DNA of 64,000 nucleotides from Deinococcus rubellus (GTDB lineage Bacteria; Deinococcota; Deinococci; Deinococcales; Deinococcaceae), in NCBI RefSeq assembly GCF_025244745.1, contig NZ_CP104213.1:62001-126000 (forward strand). Direction: 5' to 3'. This document shows positions 1 to 11,925 of the stretch, piece after piece. Numbering within the stretch: the first letter of the stretch is position 1; the number at the start of each line of letters is the position of its first letter. A program made the position numbers and the translations under genes. The notes beneath the pieces were generated by a model. It ran no database searches. It saw only the letters and a program-made list of their open reading frames with translations, and had not been told where the DNA came from.

Positions 1-1727
1 TTGGCCTGCGGATTCCCAATGGGCCCGAGTGCGATTTGCGGCAACACCACATTCAGAATGCGGTCACGGGTGAGGTTGGACGGGCCATACTTCGAGGTGG
101 CAATCAGCAGCACTTCCAGTGGACCGGGTTGCAGCGGGGTGAAACACACTGTAAAGGTCACGCTTGCGCCGGAAGCCAGATTCAGGGGCTGCTGCACCTT
201 GATCTCGGTGGTGGCCGTGTTCCAAACCTGCCTGGTACTGATGGTGTAGCTGTCTGAATTGGTGCCGGTGTTCTTGAGGGTCTGCTCAAAGCAGTTTGGC
301 TTGCCCACGATAGCTTGGGACTGGCTCTGGGTATCGTCCCCGCTCAGTTCCAGCGCTTCTGGCGCATTCACCGGGCCGAGGGCCACGCCCGGTATCACAA
401 AACTCAGCACGGCGTCGGTGGTCGAGTTGGACTGAGTCTGGGCCGTGCTGGTCGCCGTCAAGCGGGCCTCGAACGGCTGGTTGCCAACGGGGCTGTAGCA
501 GGCCAGGAACGCGGCGGTCTGGTTGGAGGCCAACCGCACCGGAAACACCTGCGCTGCGCCGCCGAGAGTACGAAACACGGTATTTGGTGCGCCCGCGTCC
601 GCCACGACACTCAGGTTATCGGGGTCGGGGCCGAGGTTTTGCAGTTCATGTTCAAAGCAGACCTGCTGATTTTGCAGGATGTCACTCTGGCTTTGCCGGT
701 CTGAGGCGCTGCCCTCGCCGCCGGGAGCCGCCTGGGCGTTTTTGGCTGGCCCCAGCGCAATCTGCGCCGGTGGACGCACGGCGATGGTGGCCTGCGCCTG
801 AGCAGTGGAAAGCGCATTGCCCTGGGCATCCTGGCCCTGCGCCGTGGCCTGGTTGATCAGCTGACCGACCTTTGCGCCGGGCAAGGTACGCAGCTGAAAG
901 CTGAAGCTCAGGGCCTGCTGACGTGCCAGCAGCGGCACCCGCCAGCGCACACCCGAGGCGACCTGCTCATAGCCGAGGGTGGGAGCGGCGCTGCCTGCCA
1001 CCAGCTCAAAGTTCTTGTTTCCAGCGTTGAGACTCTGCTCGAAGAGGTCTTCGACGACCACGTTCTGAGCGTCAAATTCGCCGGTGTTCACAGCCCGCAG
1101 GGTTACTGTCACGTCGCCGTTGGACTGCACCGAGGCGGCAGAAAAGCTCTTGGACAGCTCCAGCTGTGCGCTGGGCTGGGCGGTTTGCTGTCCGGTGGTT
1201 GCCGTGCCACCGTTCGGGCAGGCCGCGCTGAGGAGGCCGCTGATCTGGCCGCTGGCATTGGCGGGCACATCGACTTCGAGCAGCAGCGATTGGGCTTCAC
1301 CGGCATTCAGGCTGAGTTGCTCAGGCGCAGGTAACAAAACGTCACCCGCACCTCGGCTGCCCAGTGGTGCAGCGTCGCGGTAAAGCCGAACCGCGCCCAG
1401 TGCTGGGGTGGTTTTACCCTGAAGGTCGAAGACGTAGGGGTCATTGCCGGTGTTGCTGACAGTGAAGGCAAAGGCCAGCGGGCTGCCCGGCTGATAGCCC
1501 AGTACTTGGGCGCCTGCCACCACCGAAACACTGCACACCGGTGAGATGCTGGTTCTGACGATGTTGGACTGGCTGATCTGGTCACCGGCCAGCAGGTCTT
1601 TGTAATTGCCAGTGGCCTGGTTGACGATCTGTGTTCCGGCAGGCACAGGCTGCGGCTGGATCTGGGCAGAGGCCAGCCCAGTCCACAAGCACAGTAGGGG
1701 GAGAATAGATTGGAACGCTGTTCGCAC
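1..1727 (-). CDS. Exported DUF11-type repeat protein, N-terminal part
   Basis: The minus frame is open for 575 codons from a GTG at 1727 to the window edge; I checked it and found no stop. An AGGAGA ribosome binding site lies about 6 bases upstream of the GTG. The product starts with a hydrophobic signal peptide of about 20 residues ending ASA, then 'NQATGNYKD', the opening typical of Deinococcus DUF11 proteins. Long beta-rich repeats follow, with the recurring pattern of a Cys-containing strand and 'LxNxGxxxDxY'. Such proteins are secreted or part of the cell envelope. The C-terminus lies outside the window, so total length and anchoring are unknown. Function is inferred only at family level. 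Confidence 0.8.
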   Translation of the reverse strand, partial: MRTAFQSILPLLCLWTGLASAQIQPQPVPAGTQIVNQATGNYKDLLAGDQISQSNIVRTSISPVCSVSVVAGAQVLGYQPGSPLAFAFTVSNTGNDPYVFDLQGKTTPALGAVRLYRDAAPLGSRGAGDVLLPAPEQLSLNAGEAQSLLLEVDVPANASGQISGLLSAACPNGGTATTGQQTAQPSAQLELSKSFSAASVQSNGDVTVTLRAVNTGEFDAQNVVVEDLFEQSLNAGNKNFELVAGSAAPTLGYEQVASGVRWRVPLLARQQALSFSFQLRTLPGAKVGQLINQATAQGQDAQGNALSTAQAQATIAVRPPAQIALGPAKNAQAAPGGEGSASDRQSQSDILQNQQVCFEHELQNLGPDPDNLSVVADAGAPNTVFRTLGGAAQVFPVRLASNQTAAFLACYSPVGNQPFEARLTATSTAQTQSNSTTDAVLSFVIPGVALGPVNAPEALELSGDDTQSQSQAIVGKPNCFEQTLKNTGTNSDSYTISTRQVWNTATTEIKVQQPLNLASGASVTFTVCFTPLQPGPLEVLLIATSKYGPSNLTRDRILNVVLPQIALGPIGNPQA

Positions 1728-1842
1728 GGTGTCTCCTGAACAAATTACAGCTGCCCTCAACTGAGGGGAAAATGCAGAGAAAAGAGTGAGAGGAAATCTT
1801 GAATTCAGTCTAATGTTAAGATTCGTACAAAATTCTTTCGAG

Positions 1843-1876
1843 AAAACGGGCGTGTTTCCGGTTCGAAACACGCCCG
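1843..1876 (-). terminator. Intrinsic terminator of the 1014-residue repeat-protein gene
   Basis: A perfect 12-bp stem (1847-1858 with 1865-1876) closes a 6-base loop. Read on the minus strand it is followed by TTTT. It begins 8 bases past the stop codon of the upstream gene, so it separates that transcript from the next minus-strand gene, which starts at 1727. Confidence 0.85.
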
Positions 1877-1883
1877 ATAACAA

Positions 1884-4800
1884 TTAGTTCACTAAAACAG
1901 TAAAGATGATGGTGATGGTTTTGCCCGTATCGAGACCGTCGTTAGTGTCAATGCTGTTGTTGGTAGCAGTGTCGACGCCGACGGAGATCTGGGTGACGGC
2001 TGGAAGGGTCGCAGCCGTCGGCGCAGTGACAGACCAGTTGCTGCCACCATTGGCGGAGTAGAGGATAGTGCCCGTCTGGGTGGAGGTGGCGCTCACACTG
2101 ACAAACGTGGTGTTGGTCGGCACCGTATCGGAGATGAAGGCCTTATTGAGGGTCGCGGCGGTGAGGCGGTTGTTTGTGGTGACCAGGGTGTACTGGAGAT
2201 AATCGCCGGGCTTGGCCGTGGCACCAGTCGTATCGTTGACGGTGGCGCAGGCCGCGTCAGCGCAGGTCTTGACAGTCTTGAGCGGCTTGAGGGCGTAGTC
2301 GGTGGTCGCGGGGGGCGTATCAGTACTGGTGCCAGTCGATTTGACCAGGGTCACGTCTTCGACGAACTGGACCGTGGCGGTACCCACGCTGAAGGTGGGG
2401 GCTGCCTGGAACACCACGTCGTTGACCGCGCCGACATTGTTGGAGTTGGTGTTGGCCACCTTGACAAACAGGGTCTGGCTGGCTCCCGGTGCGAGGGTCG
2501 AGATGGCTGGGAGGGTGGAGGTGTAGGTGCCGCCAAGCGTCGACGAGTAGGTGAGAACGAAGTCGCTCTGGGTGCCACTATCGAGGGAGGAGCCACTGTC
2601 AGTCAGGCCCGAACCCGCCGGGGTCGTGCTGGTCCTGTAGGCGTTGTCAAGCGCCACGGTGAACAGGCCGCCGTTGATGGTGGTGTTGGCGCTGGTGTTG
2701 GTCAGGGTGTGAGAGTAGATGTGTGAGCCGACTGCCGTGATGCGCGAGGAGTCGTCGGGCGAGAAGGTGAAGCTGTTGTTGGTGCCGATGGTCAGCAGAT
2801 CGCCTGTGCTCAGAGCGCTGACGGTGGTCGTGTTCGGATTGAAGGCTGTGGCCCCGTTCTGGGTTGAGGTGAACGTCTGGTTAAGGGCCACGCCAGTGTC
2901 AGTGGCGGTCGGCAAGGCGTCGGCAGGAACCGTCACCACGGCCAGGATGGTGACTTCCTGTCCAGCAGGCACACTCACCGTGCTGGTAATCAGTGCACCT
3001 CTGGTGCCGTCGCTGTTGGCCAGATAGTAGGTGATGTTGGTAGGGGTGCCGCCGGGAGTAGCGACAGTAGGAATGTTCAAGCTGCCAACCGGAGTCACCG
3101 TATCGTCAGTTGCACCAGTATTCACCAAGTCGATCGGGTAGCTGATTTCCTGGGCGCTGCCGGTGGGCGTCACATTCTGAACCAGCTTGGTCAGATCGGG
3201 TGCGCCGTTGTTGTCCAGCGGCGTGTTGTTGTTGTTACCCACCAGGGTGGAGCGGCGATCGGTGGAGAGCAGCGCGTCCGTGGTCACGTCTTTGACGCTG
3301 GCATTGTTGCCCGAGGTCGCCGTGACGGTCAGGCCCACAGCCGGGCTAGCGGCGCTGCCGGTATATGTGGGAGTCGCAGCGGGCAGCGTCAACTTGACGT
3401 AGTAGGTAAAGCTTGCGCCAGCAGCCAGGCTGCCAGTATCCGTGATCGCTACCGTAGCTGCCGAGTCGCTGTAGTAGGTGACGGTGGGCGTACCACCAGT
3501 CTTGTTCTTGTCCACAGTCGAGGAGAAGGTGAAGGTATCGGCAGCCGTGCCAATGTTACTGACTGTACCGGGGAAGATGATGTCTGTGGTAGTGGTGTTG
3601 GCATTAACGATGGCGCTACTGATGGTCGATAGATCGTTGCCAGGGCCGCCGGTGCCGTCATTGGCGATACCCGTGCCAGTGCGAGTGACTTGCAGGCTCG
3701 TGGCATTGGGGGCTGGCTCAGTGGCAGTAAACGAGCCGGTCGCTGCGCCCGTTGGATACCCGATGGGGCCGATACCCACGCCCGCAACGTTGGTGGGGCC
3801 GGAGGTGGCAGGCACTGGTGTCTGTGCTCCAAGCCCAGGATCGGTGTAGTTCACTGTGGCGACGTTGACGACAGGGTTATTGATGTTGGCGGGGGCAACT
3901 GTGCTAGCCAGCGCGGTCACCTGGACAACCACATCGATCGTGATGGTGCCACTGGCCGCCAGCGTGCCGCCGGTTGGGGTAAAGGTGTAGGTGCTGCCGG
4001 TATTGCTAGAGCTGCCTGTACTCGCCTTGAAGCTGGAGGTGGTGTAGGTGGTTCCGACAGGCAGCGTGTCTGTTACGGTGACGCTGCTGGCAGCATTGGT
4101 GCTTGAACCGTTGGTCGCGGTGATCTCATACTCAATGAAGTCGCCGACTTTGGGTTTGTAGGTCGTTGCCGCAGGCGTGTTGGCTGCACCAACAGTGTAG
4201 GTAGTGTAGACGTTCTTGGCGGTCTTGGTCGCAGTAATTGCAGCGCTGGGATTGATGGTGATCTTGTTGTACTGGAAGTTGTTGTTCGATTCGGGAGCCA
4301 GGCCAACGGTGAATGCCGCGCCGTTGTTTCCCGAATTGTCGGGTACGTTGGTCACCGTCGCCTTACCAACCGGATCGGCGTAGGCGATCTGCGTGGTCAA
4401 AGCGCTATTCGGCACCTTCAGAACCATATGGAAGGTGGTTGATGCACCGGGAGCCAGGGTAATGCCGTCCACAGGCACCAGCACGTCATCGCCAGTGCCG
4501 TAGAGGCCATCGGGACCTGGAGCGGTAGCGTAGGTGTAGTTGCCAGCAGTCAGGCCGGTTACAGCGTTGGCGGCCAGCGCAGTGCTCAGGGTGTAGGTAT
4601 CGGAGTAGTTACCATCGTTGGTGATGGTGTAGTCATAAACGACCGTCTGCCCAGCCGAGCCGAGTTTCTGGAGAGTGCCGTCGATCCCAGCGTCGTTGCC
4701 AGTGCTCGGGGTGGTCTGTGAGGTCTGGTCGAGTGTGATCGAGAAACCGCCCTTGGGCGATACCCGGGTGGTCACAGTATTGGAGCTGGTGGTCTGCGCA

Positions 4801-4928
4801 GCAGAGTCCGGGTCGGTATAGCTGGCTGTCGCGGTGTTAGCGATATTGGTACCGGGCGCAGTGCCAGCGGCCAGGGCTGATCCCATGGCGAGGCCGACGA
4901 GTAGAGCAAGATGCTTGAATCTGTTCAT
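1884..4928 (-). CDS. Large exported DUF11 repeat protein
   Basis: The product has 1014 residues. The first 21 residues form a signal peptide ending in ALAAG. The rest is Thr/Ser/Ala-rich with repeated Ig-like DUF11 units; typical pieces are 'NIANTATASYTDPDS', 'TVTDTLPVGTTYTTSS' and 'NVATVNYTDPG', where a conserved NxA..xYTDP strand recurs. There is no obvious membrane anchor or sortase motif at the C-terminus (it ends FTVLVN). An AAGGAG site precedes the ATG. The gene follows the 165-codon gene at 5001-5498 by 72 bases on the same strand, suggesting one transcript that ends at the hairpin at 1843-1876. A role in the cell envelope or surface layer is inferred from the family. Confidence 0.85.
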   Translation of the reverse strand: MNRFKHLALLVGLAMGSALAAGTAPGTNIANTATASYTDPDSAAQTTSSNTVTTRVSPKGGFSITLDQTSQTTPSTGNDAGIDGTLQKLGSAGQTVVYDYTITNDGNYSDTYTLSTALAANAVTGLTAGNYTYATAPGPDGLYGTGDDVLVPVDGITLAPGASTTFHMVLKVPNSALTTQIAYADPVGKATVTNVPDNSGNNGAAFTVGLAPESNNNFQYNKITINPSAAITATKTAKNVYTTYTVGAANTPAATTYKPKVGDFIEYEITATNGSSTNAASSVTVTDTLPVGTTYTTSSFKASTGSSSNTGSTYTFTPTGGTLAASGTITIDVVVQVTALASTVAPANINNPVVNVATVNYTDPGLGAQTPVPATSGPTNVAGVGIGPIGYPTGAATGSFTATEPAPNATSLQVTRTGTGIANDGTGGPGNDLSTISSAIVNANTTTTDIIFPGTVSNIGTAADTFTFSSTVDKNKTGGTPTVTYYSDSAATVAITDTGSLAAGASFTYYVKLTLPAATPTYTGSAASPAVGLTVTATSGNNASVKDVTTDALLSTDRRSTLVGNNNNTPLDNNGAPDLTKLVQNVTPTGSAQEISYPIDLVNTGATDDTVTPVGSLNIPTVATPGGTPTNITYYLANSDGTRGALITSTVSVPAGQEVTILAVVTVPADALPTATDTGVALNQTFTSTQNGATAFNPNTTTVSALSTGDLLTIGTNNSFTFSPDDSSRITAVGSHIYSHTLTNTSANTTINGGLFTVALDNAYRTSTTPAGSGLTDSGSSLDSGTQSDFVLTYSSTLGGTYTSTLPAISTLAPGASQTLFVKVANTNSNNVGAVNDVVFQAAPTFSVGTATVQFVEDVTLVKSTGTSTDTPPATTDYALKPLKTVKTCADAACATVNDTTGATAKPGDYLQYTLVTTNNRLTAATLNKAFISDTVPTNTTFVSVSATSTQTGTILYSANGGSNWSVTAPTAATLPAVTQISVGVDTATNNSIDTNDGLDTGKTITIIFTVLVN

Positions 4929-5000
4929 ATCTTCTCCTTAGATACAGCCCACTCGGGCGACAACAGCGTAATGAGGGTAAAAAATCTGGTGGTCCGGCGC

Positions 5001-5498
5001 TCAGTTCACCTTCACCCGGAAGCCGAGCTTGAGGCTGCCCCCGGCGGCGAGTTCGCCCAGCACCCAGCGCACGTTGGTGTATTCGCTGGGGCTGACCTCG
5101 ACTTCCTTTTGCACTGTCTTACCGTTCTCGGTGACAGTCACGGTCTTTTTCAGCGGCGCGGCGGCGAAGGTCTTGCCCTTATCGATGCTGAAGAGGGTCT
5201 TGACACTGCCTTCCGGCTTGAGGCTATTGAGGTAAACGGTTCCGGCGGGCACCGGCAGGTTCACGGCGACGTTGGCCATGCTCTTGCCGAGGGTGTTGGT
5301 GGCGGTCAGGGCCTCTTCGAGCACCGCGCCGGGCAGCACCGACGTGGGTTCGGGAATCAGTTTCTCGGTGCTCTTTCCGTTCTCGGTCACCGTTTGCACA
5401 AGCGACTGTGACAGCACCAGTTTCAGCGGTGTGGTCGCCTGGGCCAGCGCCGTGCCCAGCAGCAGGGTAAGCAGAAGAGTGGGCGTGGAACGTTTCAT
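5001..5498 (-). CDS. Small exported DUF11-like protein
   Basis: The product has 165 residues with a signal peptide (hydrophobic 'LLLTLLLGTALAQA') and a single DUF11-like beta domain. That domain holds 'ATNTLGKSMANVAVNLPVPAGT' near residues 85-107, the usual 'N.g..ahnV.v.d.lP.G' signature. The ATG follows AAGGAG with 6 bases between. It is the first gene of a two-gene unit with the 1014-residue repeat protein. It may be a folding partner or a short paralogue of the larger protein; the sequence does not say which. Confidence 0.75.
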   Translation of the reverse strand: MKRSTPTLLLTLLLGTALAQATTPLKLVLSQSLVQTVTENGKSTEKLIPEPTSVLPGAVLEEALTATNTLGKSMANVAVNLPVPAGTVYLNSLKPEGSVKTLFSIDKGKTFAAAPLKKTVTVTENGKTVQKEVEVSPSEYTNVRWVLGELAAGGSLKLGFRVKVN

Positions 5499-5716
5499 GA
5501 GGTTCTCCTTAAAAACTTGTGGTTGACAAATCGAGCTGTCAGGAAATTGCCTTGGTAAACCTGAGGACTGGATGATCTTAAATGTGAAGTTCTTACCAGC
5601 GCCTTACGAAATGCCAAAAATCGCGCGAAGAAATCGGCATTTCTGGGCACGATGCCATCTGGGGGAAACCTGACCAGGCGGGCAACGGGCGTTTCCGTAT
5701 GAATGGATACCGTTGA

Positions 5717-5743
5717 ATGTCGAACATTTTCTGATGTCGACAT
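5717..5743. promoter_or_regulatory. Inverted repeat in the divergent intergenic region
   Basis: ATGTCGA (5717-5723) and TCGACAT (5737-5743) form perfect 7-base arms around 13 bases. They lie in the roughly 500-base gap (5499-5995) between the divergently read DUF11 operon and the vWA gene. The layout suits a regulator binding site, but no regulator is encoded beside it. I see no convincing -35/-10 pair nearby and no other feature in this gap. Confidence 0.35.
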
Positions 5744-5995
5744 GCCGCAGCGCCGCCGTTACAAACATCCAGGCACGCTTGCGCCATGCTGAAGTTCAGA
5801 AGGCGGCGGTGCGGGCGAGGTTCTCCGGGCGCAACTGAAACGAACCGGACAGCCAGCACCGCCGCTCCGGGCGCAGACTGGGCGACAGTCCAGCGCCATC
5901 TGTTTCTGCCCTGCCTATTTCCTCCCCTGTGTTTCCCGATTGCGCTTTCTTTCGACTGTTTCTCTCATCTGCTTTCCTCGTCTGGAGGCCCGAAC

Positions 5996-7219
<1,224 letters not shown>

Positions 7220-7235
7220 GGACAGCAGTTAAACG

Positions 7236-7276
7236 GAGCGGGCCGAACGTCATAGAAGCGTTCGGCCCGCTCTTTT
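7236..7276 (+). terminator. Intrinsic terminator after the vWA gene
   Basis: A perfect 14-bp stem (7236-7249 with 7259-7272) has a 9-base loop and is followed by TTTT. It begins 17 bases after the vWA stop codon. Confidence 0.9.
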
Positions 7277-7354
7277 ACCGCACTCCCCCTTTACTTCAAA
7301 TTGAGGCCCGTCCAGAAGGTGCACTTGCTGATCGGTGGCGAAATCAGTACGTTC

Positions 7355-7760
7355 CTACACGCCGCTGGACATGAACACCTGCACATTGGCGCAGCTGGCG
7401 TCGAAGGCTGACCAGTTCAGATTCCCTGTCTTGACGAAGGCCGCCCACACGCCGCCGAAGCTGTCCGACAAGTCGCGCTGGGCTGCCGAGAACTGCACCG
7501 GGTCGCCCAGGCCGGGAATCGGCGTCTGGAAGGCGTAGATGAGGCTGCTGGAATGCACCGAGCCGAGGCCGGAGATCGCCGGGCACCTTGACCGAGGTGG
7601 CCGCCTGCAGATCGGCGAACCCGAAGGCGTCAACGGGGGCGTACTGCGAAAGGGCTTTATCGACGTTCAGCGCCGGACAACTGAACAAAGAATGCCCAGA
7701 AAGGTGCGGGCCATGTCCTGGCGGCCCACCACCGCTCCCGACTCGGTGGGCAAGGTGACG
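7355..7760 (-). pseudogene. Remnant of a type-B carboxylesterase
   Basis: The minus strand carries the C-terminal end of a carboxylesterase in pieces. 'LSDSFGGVWAAFVKTGNLN' near 7420-7475 matches the family end motif in which a Trp-x-x-Phe-x-x-x-Gly-x-Pro/Leu-Asn segment precedes the last strand. Upstream pieces ('SSLIYAFQTPIPGLGDPVQF', 'ALSQYAPVDAFGFADLQAATS') lie in different frames and need at least one frameshift to join. No N-terminal half, catalytic Ser motif or start is present. It is therefore a decayed 3' end of about 130 codons, and I see nothing else in 7277-7874. Confidence 0.6.
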
Positions 7761-7874
7761 GGAGTCTGGGCCCCAGTGACGCAATCCCCCCGCTCAGAAA
7801 TTCACGCTTCCAAAGTGTCAATTCACAGCCACTGACTTCTCAAATGCGTCACTTCCTGCCTGCCATTGCCGCGT

Positions 7875-7880
7875 TAGACT
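7875..7880 (+). promoter_or_regulatory. -10 box for a leaderless lpdA transcript
   Basis: TAGACT fits the TAnnnT consensus. The ATG of lpdA begins 6 bases later, at the expected transcription start, and no Shine-Dalgarno site is present. A -35 box is not clear. Leaderless starts are common in Deinococcus, which supports the reading. Confidence 0.45.
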
Positions 7881-7886
7881 GGACCC

Positions 7887-9290
<1,404 letters not shown>

Positions 9291-9470
9291 ACTTCTGGTG
9301 AACGGAGGGCGCTCCTGCGGGGGCGCTCTTCGGTGTCCGGCTGGTGTGGCCTCCCTGACCGCCGACCATTTCTCTTGAATTGGCGCTCCGCGCTCATGAG
9401 CCGAAACCCACCTGCGGCGGTGCGCTAAACTGCTGCGGTTGCGCCCAAGGGCGCGTAAGGAGAAGCAAGC

Positions 9471-9521
9471 ATGTCCAGCCTGAGTATCGGAATGCCCAGC
9501 TCACTCCCGCAAACGACCTAG
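9471..9521 (+). pseudogene. Start of a host gene, possibly cut by prophage integration
   Basis: An AAGGAG ribosome site with 8-base spacing precedes an ATG that opens a frame of only 16 codons (MSSLSIGMPSSLPQTT). Its TAG stop overlaps the stop codon of the serine recombinase on the other strand. A well-placed ribosome site on a 16-codon frame that ends at the integrase is what one expects when a serine integrase inserts into the 5' end of a gene. The rest of the gene should lie beyond the right prophage end, but I could not identify it securely. Confidence 0.4.
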
Positions 9522-10969
9522 CCCAGCGTCGGCAGGTCGACTGTCAGCCGCTCAAGTCCGTCTGGGCCGATGTAGAACCGGGCGTTCACGGCGGTCATCA
9601 GCCGCCGCTTCTGGCTCATGTCCAGCTCGGCGCTCAGCGCCAGGGCGAAGTGGGCGGCGTGGGCGCTCAGGTCCGGCGCGACCGGCGCGGTTCTGGCGGG
9701 GGCGTATTCGGCTCTCAGGGTGTCGAGCTGGGCCTGGAAGGGGGCGGCGAGGCGCTCGGCCATCTGCATGCTGTACTTGCCTGCCGCGAACGGCTCCCAG
9801 GCCCGCGCGACCGCTTCCTCGAGTTCAGCGACGCGGGCAGGCGGCGGGCCGTCCACGGGGGACGGCGCGGGCGCGATGATCTGCCGCAGTTAGGCGGGCC
9901 GCGTCAGGTGACGCACCAGGGCGTCCCAGCACAGCCCGTCCAGCACCGGCGGCTGCCAGTTCTTGGTGTTGGTGCAGCCGCCGTCCTTGCGGGCCACGCG
10001 GGGCCGCTTGGACTTCCAGCAGCAGTAATAGAGGTAGCGGGCGTAGGGCGTCAGGCTACTCCCCCGCCCGATGGCCGCCCCGCACTCGGCGCAGCGCGTG
10101 AACCCCGCCAGCAGCATCCCAGTGTCCTTGGGGCCACTCTCGCGCCGCCGGGCGGCCCGGAGTTTCTGAATACGCTCGAACTGCTCGCGGGGAATGATCG
10201 GCTCGAACAGCAGCTCGATCCCACCGAACACCGCGCGGCCCGTGTAGCGCTCGTTCTTGAGGATGTTGTGGATGCTGCGGATACTCCAGCCTGCCGCTGT
10301 GGGCGCGGGGCAGCCCTCTTCGAGGATGACGGCCAGGCTCTTGCTTTCGCCGCCCACCGTCTCAGCCAGGTCTGCCACGCGCTTGACCACCGGGGCCGTC
10401 ACCGGATTGGGCACGGGCCGGGTGCTGCGGCCCTTCTCGTCACGCTCCAGCACGTACCCCCAGGGCGGCGCGCCGTGCGGCCACTTGCCCCGCAGCGCCT
10501 TGCCGCGCTTGCCACGGTAGAGCTGGTCCACCACATTCAGGTAATCCGTCTCGGCCTCCGCCGCGTTCCTGAGGAAGTAGCGCCAGTTCCTGCCGTCGCG
10601 CAGGTTGCCCAGGCCCGCGATCCAGACCGTTCCGCCGAGCTGGTGGATCTGGCGGGCGATGCCCACGATCACCTCGACGTGCCGACCGACCCGGTTGGGA
10701 TGGCTGAACATGAAATTCAGGCCGTGGAAGCGCCGCGCCAGGGCGTAGTACTCGTTCTCAGCAGCGCGGTCGTGGTTTGCGCCGCTGATCGACTCCTCCA
10801 CCCAGTGAACGATACTCAACCCGTTTCGTTCGGCGTCGCGCTCCACGTCGGCGCGCTGCCGGTCAGGACCGTACTGGTCGGCCTGCTGATCGGTGCTGAC
10901 GCGGATGCCGCCAACGACAGAGATTCGGGGATCGAGGATGGAGAGAGAAGCAGTTTGGTAGGGGATCAT
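9518..10969 (-). pseudogene. Large serine recombinase (prophage integrase) with in-frame stop
   Basis: The N-terminal 359 codons (9890-10969) hold a serine-recombinase catalytic domain with nucleophile Ser25 in 'RVSTDQQ'. A recombinase DNA-binding domain and a zinc ribbon ('CAECG', later 'CC' and 'CTN') follow. A TAA at 9890-9892 ends this frame. The same frame then continues without interruption to 9518 and encodes a coiled coil ('RVAELEEAVARAWEPF') and tail normal for large serine integrases. The whole frame is 483 codons, a normal family length, so the TAA looks like a nonsense mutation; stop readthrough or a sequencing error are alternatives. The ATG at 10969 follows GGGAGA. The enzyme would integrate and excise the phage DNA. 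Confidence 0.85.
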
Positions 10970-10985
10970 TGGTTACGGTCTCCCA

Positions 10986-11141
10986 TCATTTGATCGCCGT
11001 GCTGGCGTCGCCACTGGAGTTTTTGTCGGAGGAGCCACACCACATCGTAGCGGTGGACCAAGCCAACCCGACGACGGCCATCAAAGCAAGCGCGAAACAA
11101 GGCAGTACTATCAACCCAATGATCCGGCGCTTGCGTGACAT
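10986..11141 (-). CDS. Small predicted membrane protein upstream of the integrase
   Basis: A 51-codon frame encodes a basic start (MSRKRR), one hydrophobic span ('IIGLIVLPCFALALMAVVGL') and a polar tail. It stops 16 bases before the integrase start on the same strand, so the two may be co-transcribed. No good ribosome site is visible and two longer in-frame starts exist, so the start is uncertain. No function can be assigned; small membrane proteins near phage integrases sometimes act in superinfection exclusion. Confidence 0.45.
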   Translation of the reverse strand: MSRKRRIIGLIVLPCFALALMAVVGLAWSTATMWCGSSDKNSSGDASTAIK

Positions 11142-11344
11142 GAAGAACCTGGCGCAACACACCATCAGTGGCAACCCTGGCGGCCTTTTCGCCCACGTGC
11201 TGCGCCGGACCAAAGAAGTCGAGCACCCGGACGGCTATGAAATGTGGGAGAGCAACGAACGGCCCACCGCTTGCCGGGGGTTGGGGATGTGTGGGAGATA
11301 AAGGTCGAGGGTCTGGTGCAGAAGTCCCCCACCGTTTTCCTGAA

Positions 11345-11587
11345 GTGTGGGCGTTGGCTTTGAGACTGCTCGTGGTCGCGTCCGATGTCCCCTGCAGTGG
11401 TAGACGGCTGGAATTCCTGGCGTCTAAGCAACAATTATTTCTCTCCGGCAGCAGGAGTTCGCGCAACGCGCTGCATGCTCTTCTCGCTGAGGGCCTTGTC
11501 GCACAAGCTGGAAAGGCGCGGGACGGGCAGCTATATATCATCACGCCAGCTGGGGGACGCTTCAGGGAGGAGCTTGAGTCTCGCTAG
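11345..11587 (+). CDS. Winged-helix-like protein (first of two)
   Basis: About 80 residues ending in a winged-helix pattern: 'SRNALHALLAEGLVAQ' as recognition helix, then a wing and 'GQLYIITPAGGRFREEL'. The frame stays open upstream to an ATG at 11168, but the extra residues look non-coding, so a GTG at 11345 is used; the start is uncertain. It lies 17 bases before a second winged-helix gene with the same 'LYxxTPxGxxxxxEL' ending, suggesting tandem duplication. Likely a small DNA-binding regulator of the prophage. Confidence 0.5.
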   Translation: MWALALRLLVVASDVPCSGRRLEFLASKQQLFLSGSRSSRNALHALLAEGLVAQAGKARDGQLYIITPAGGRFREELESR

Positions 11588-11604
11588 CAAGGGGGTGGTA
11601 AGGA

Positions 11605-11925
11605 ATGGAAGATGAACCTCAAGGACTTCGAGTAAAAGGGAGACGCAGGATTCTGCCTGACTCAGTGTCGCACCGACTCCTGGCGGTGGCCTCAGCAACA
11701 CCGCGCCACTGGTTCGAGCTGGAAGAACTGGCGACTCGCCGAGGGATGCGCCTGTGCGACAAGGTCAGTATCACGATGGCGCTCAAAATGCTGGCCAACC
11801 ACGGGTTTCTGGAGCGTCATCAGGGGCAACTGGATGGGAATGTCCAGCTGTATGCCCTCACGCCTGAAGGGGAAGGGTTGCTCGACGAGCTGCACCCATG
11901 CTCTGGATGCCTGGGAGAGCAATGA
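11605..11925 (+). CDS. Winged-helix DNA-binding protein (second of two)
   Basis: The product has 106 residues. The middle part reads as a MarR/PadR-like winged helix: 'VSITMALKMLANHGFLERH' as recognition helix, wing, then 'VQLYALTPEGEGLLDEL'. A weak TAAGG site precedes the ATG. It follows the similar gene at 11345-11587 closely on the same strand, and both point toward the end of the immA gene. No partner or ligand domain is present, so it is probably a small transcription regulator. Confidence 0.6.
   Translation: MEDEPQGLRVKGRRRILPDSVSHRLLAVASATPRHWFELEELATRRGMRLCDKVSITMALKMLANHGFLERHQGQLDGNVQLYALTPEGEGLLDELHPCSGCLGEQ

Noticed and set aside
5786..5995. 70-codon N-terminal extension of the vWA protein
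   Set aside because: No ribosome site at 5786, Arg/Pro-rich non-conserved composition, and a good site at the ATG at 5996.
10966..11544. 192-codon minus-strand frame upstream of the integrase
   Set aside because: Cys/Arg/Pro-rich product without domain features; it runs opposite a winged-helix gene, and the smaller membrane-protein frame explains the strand better.
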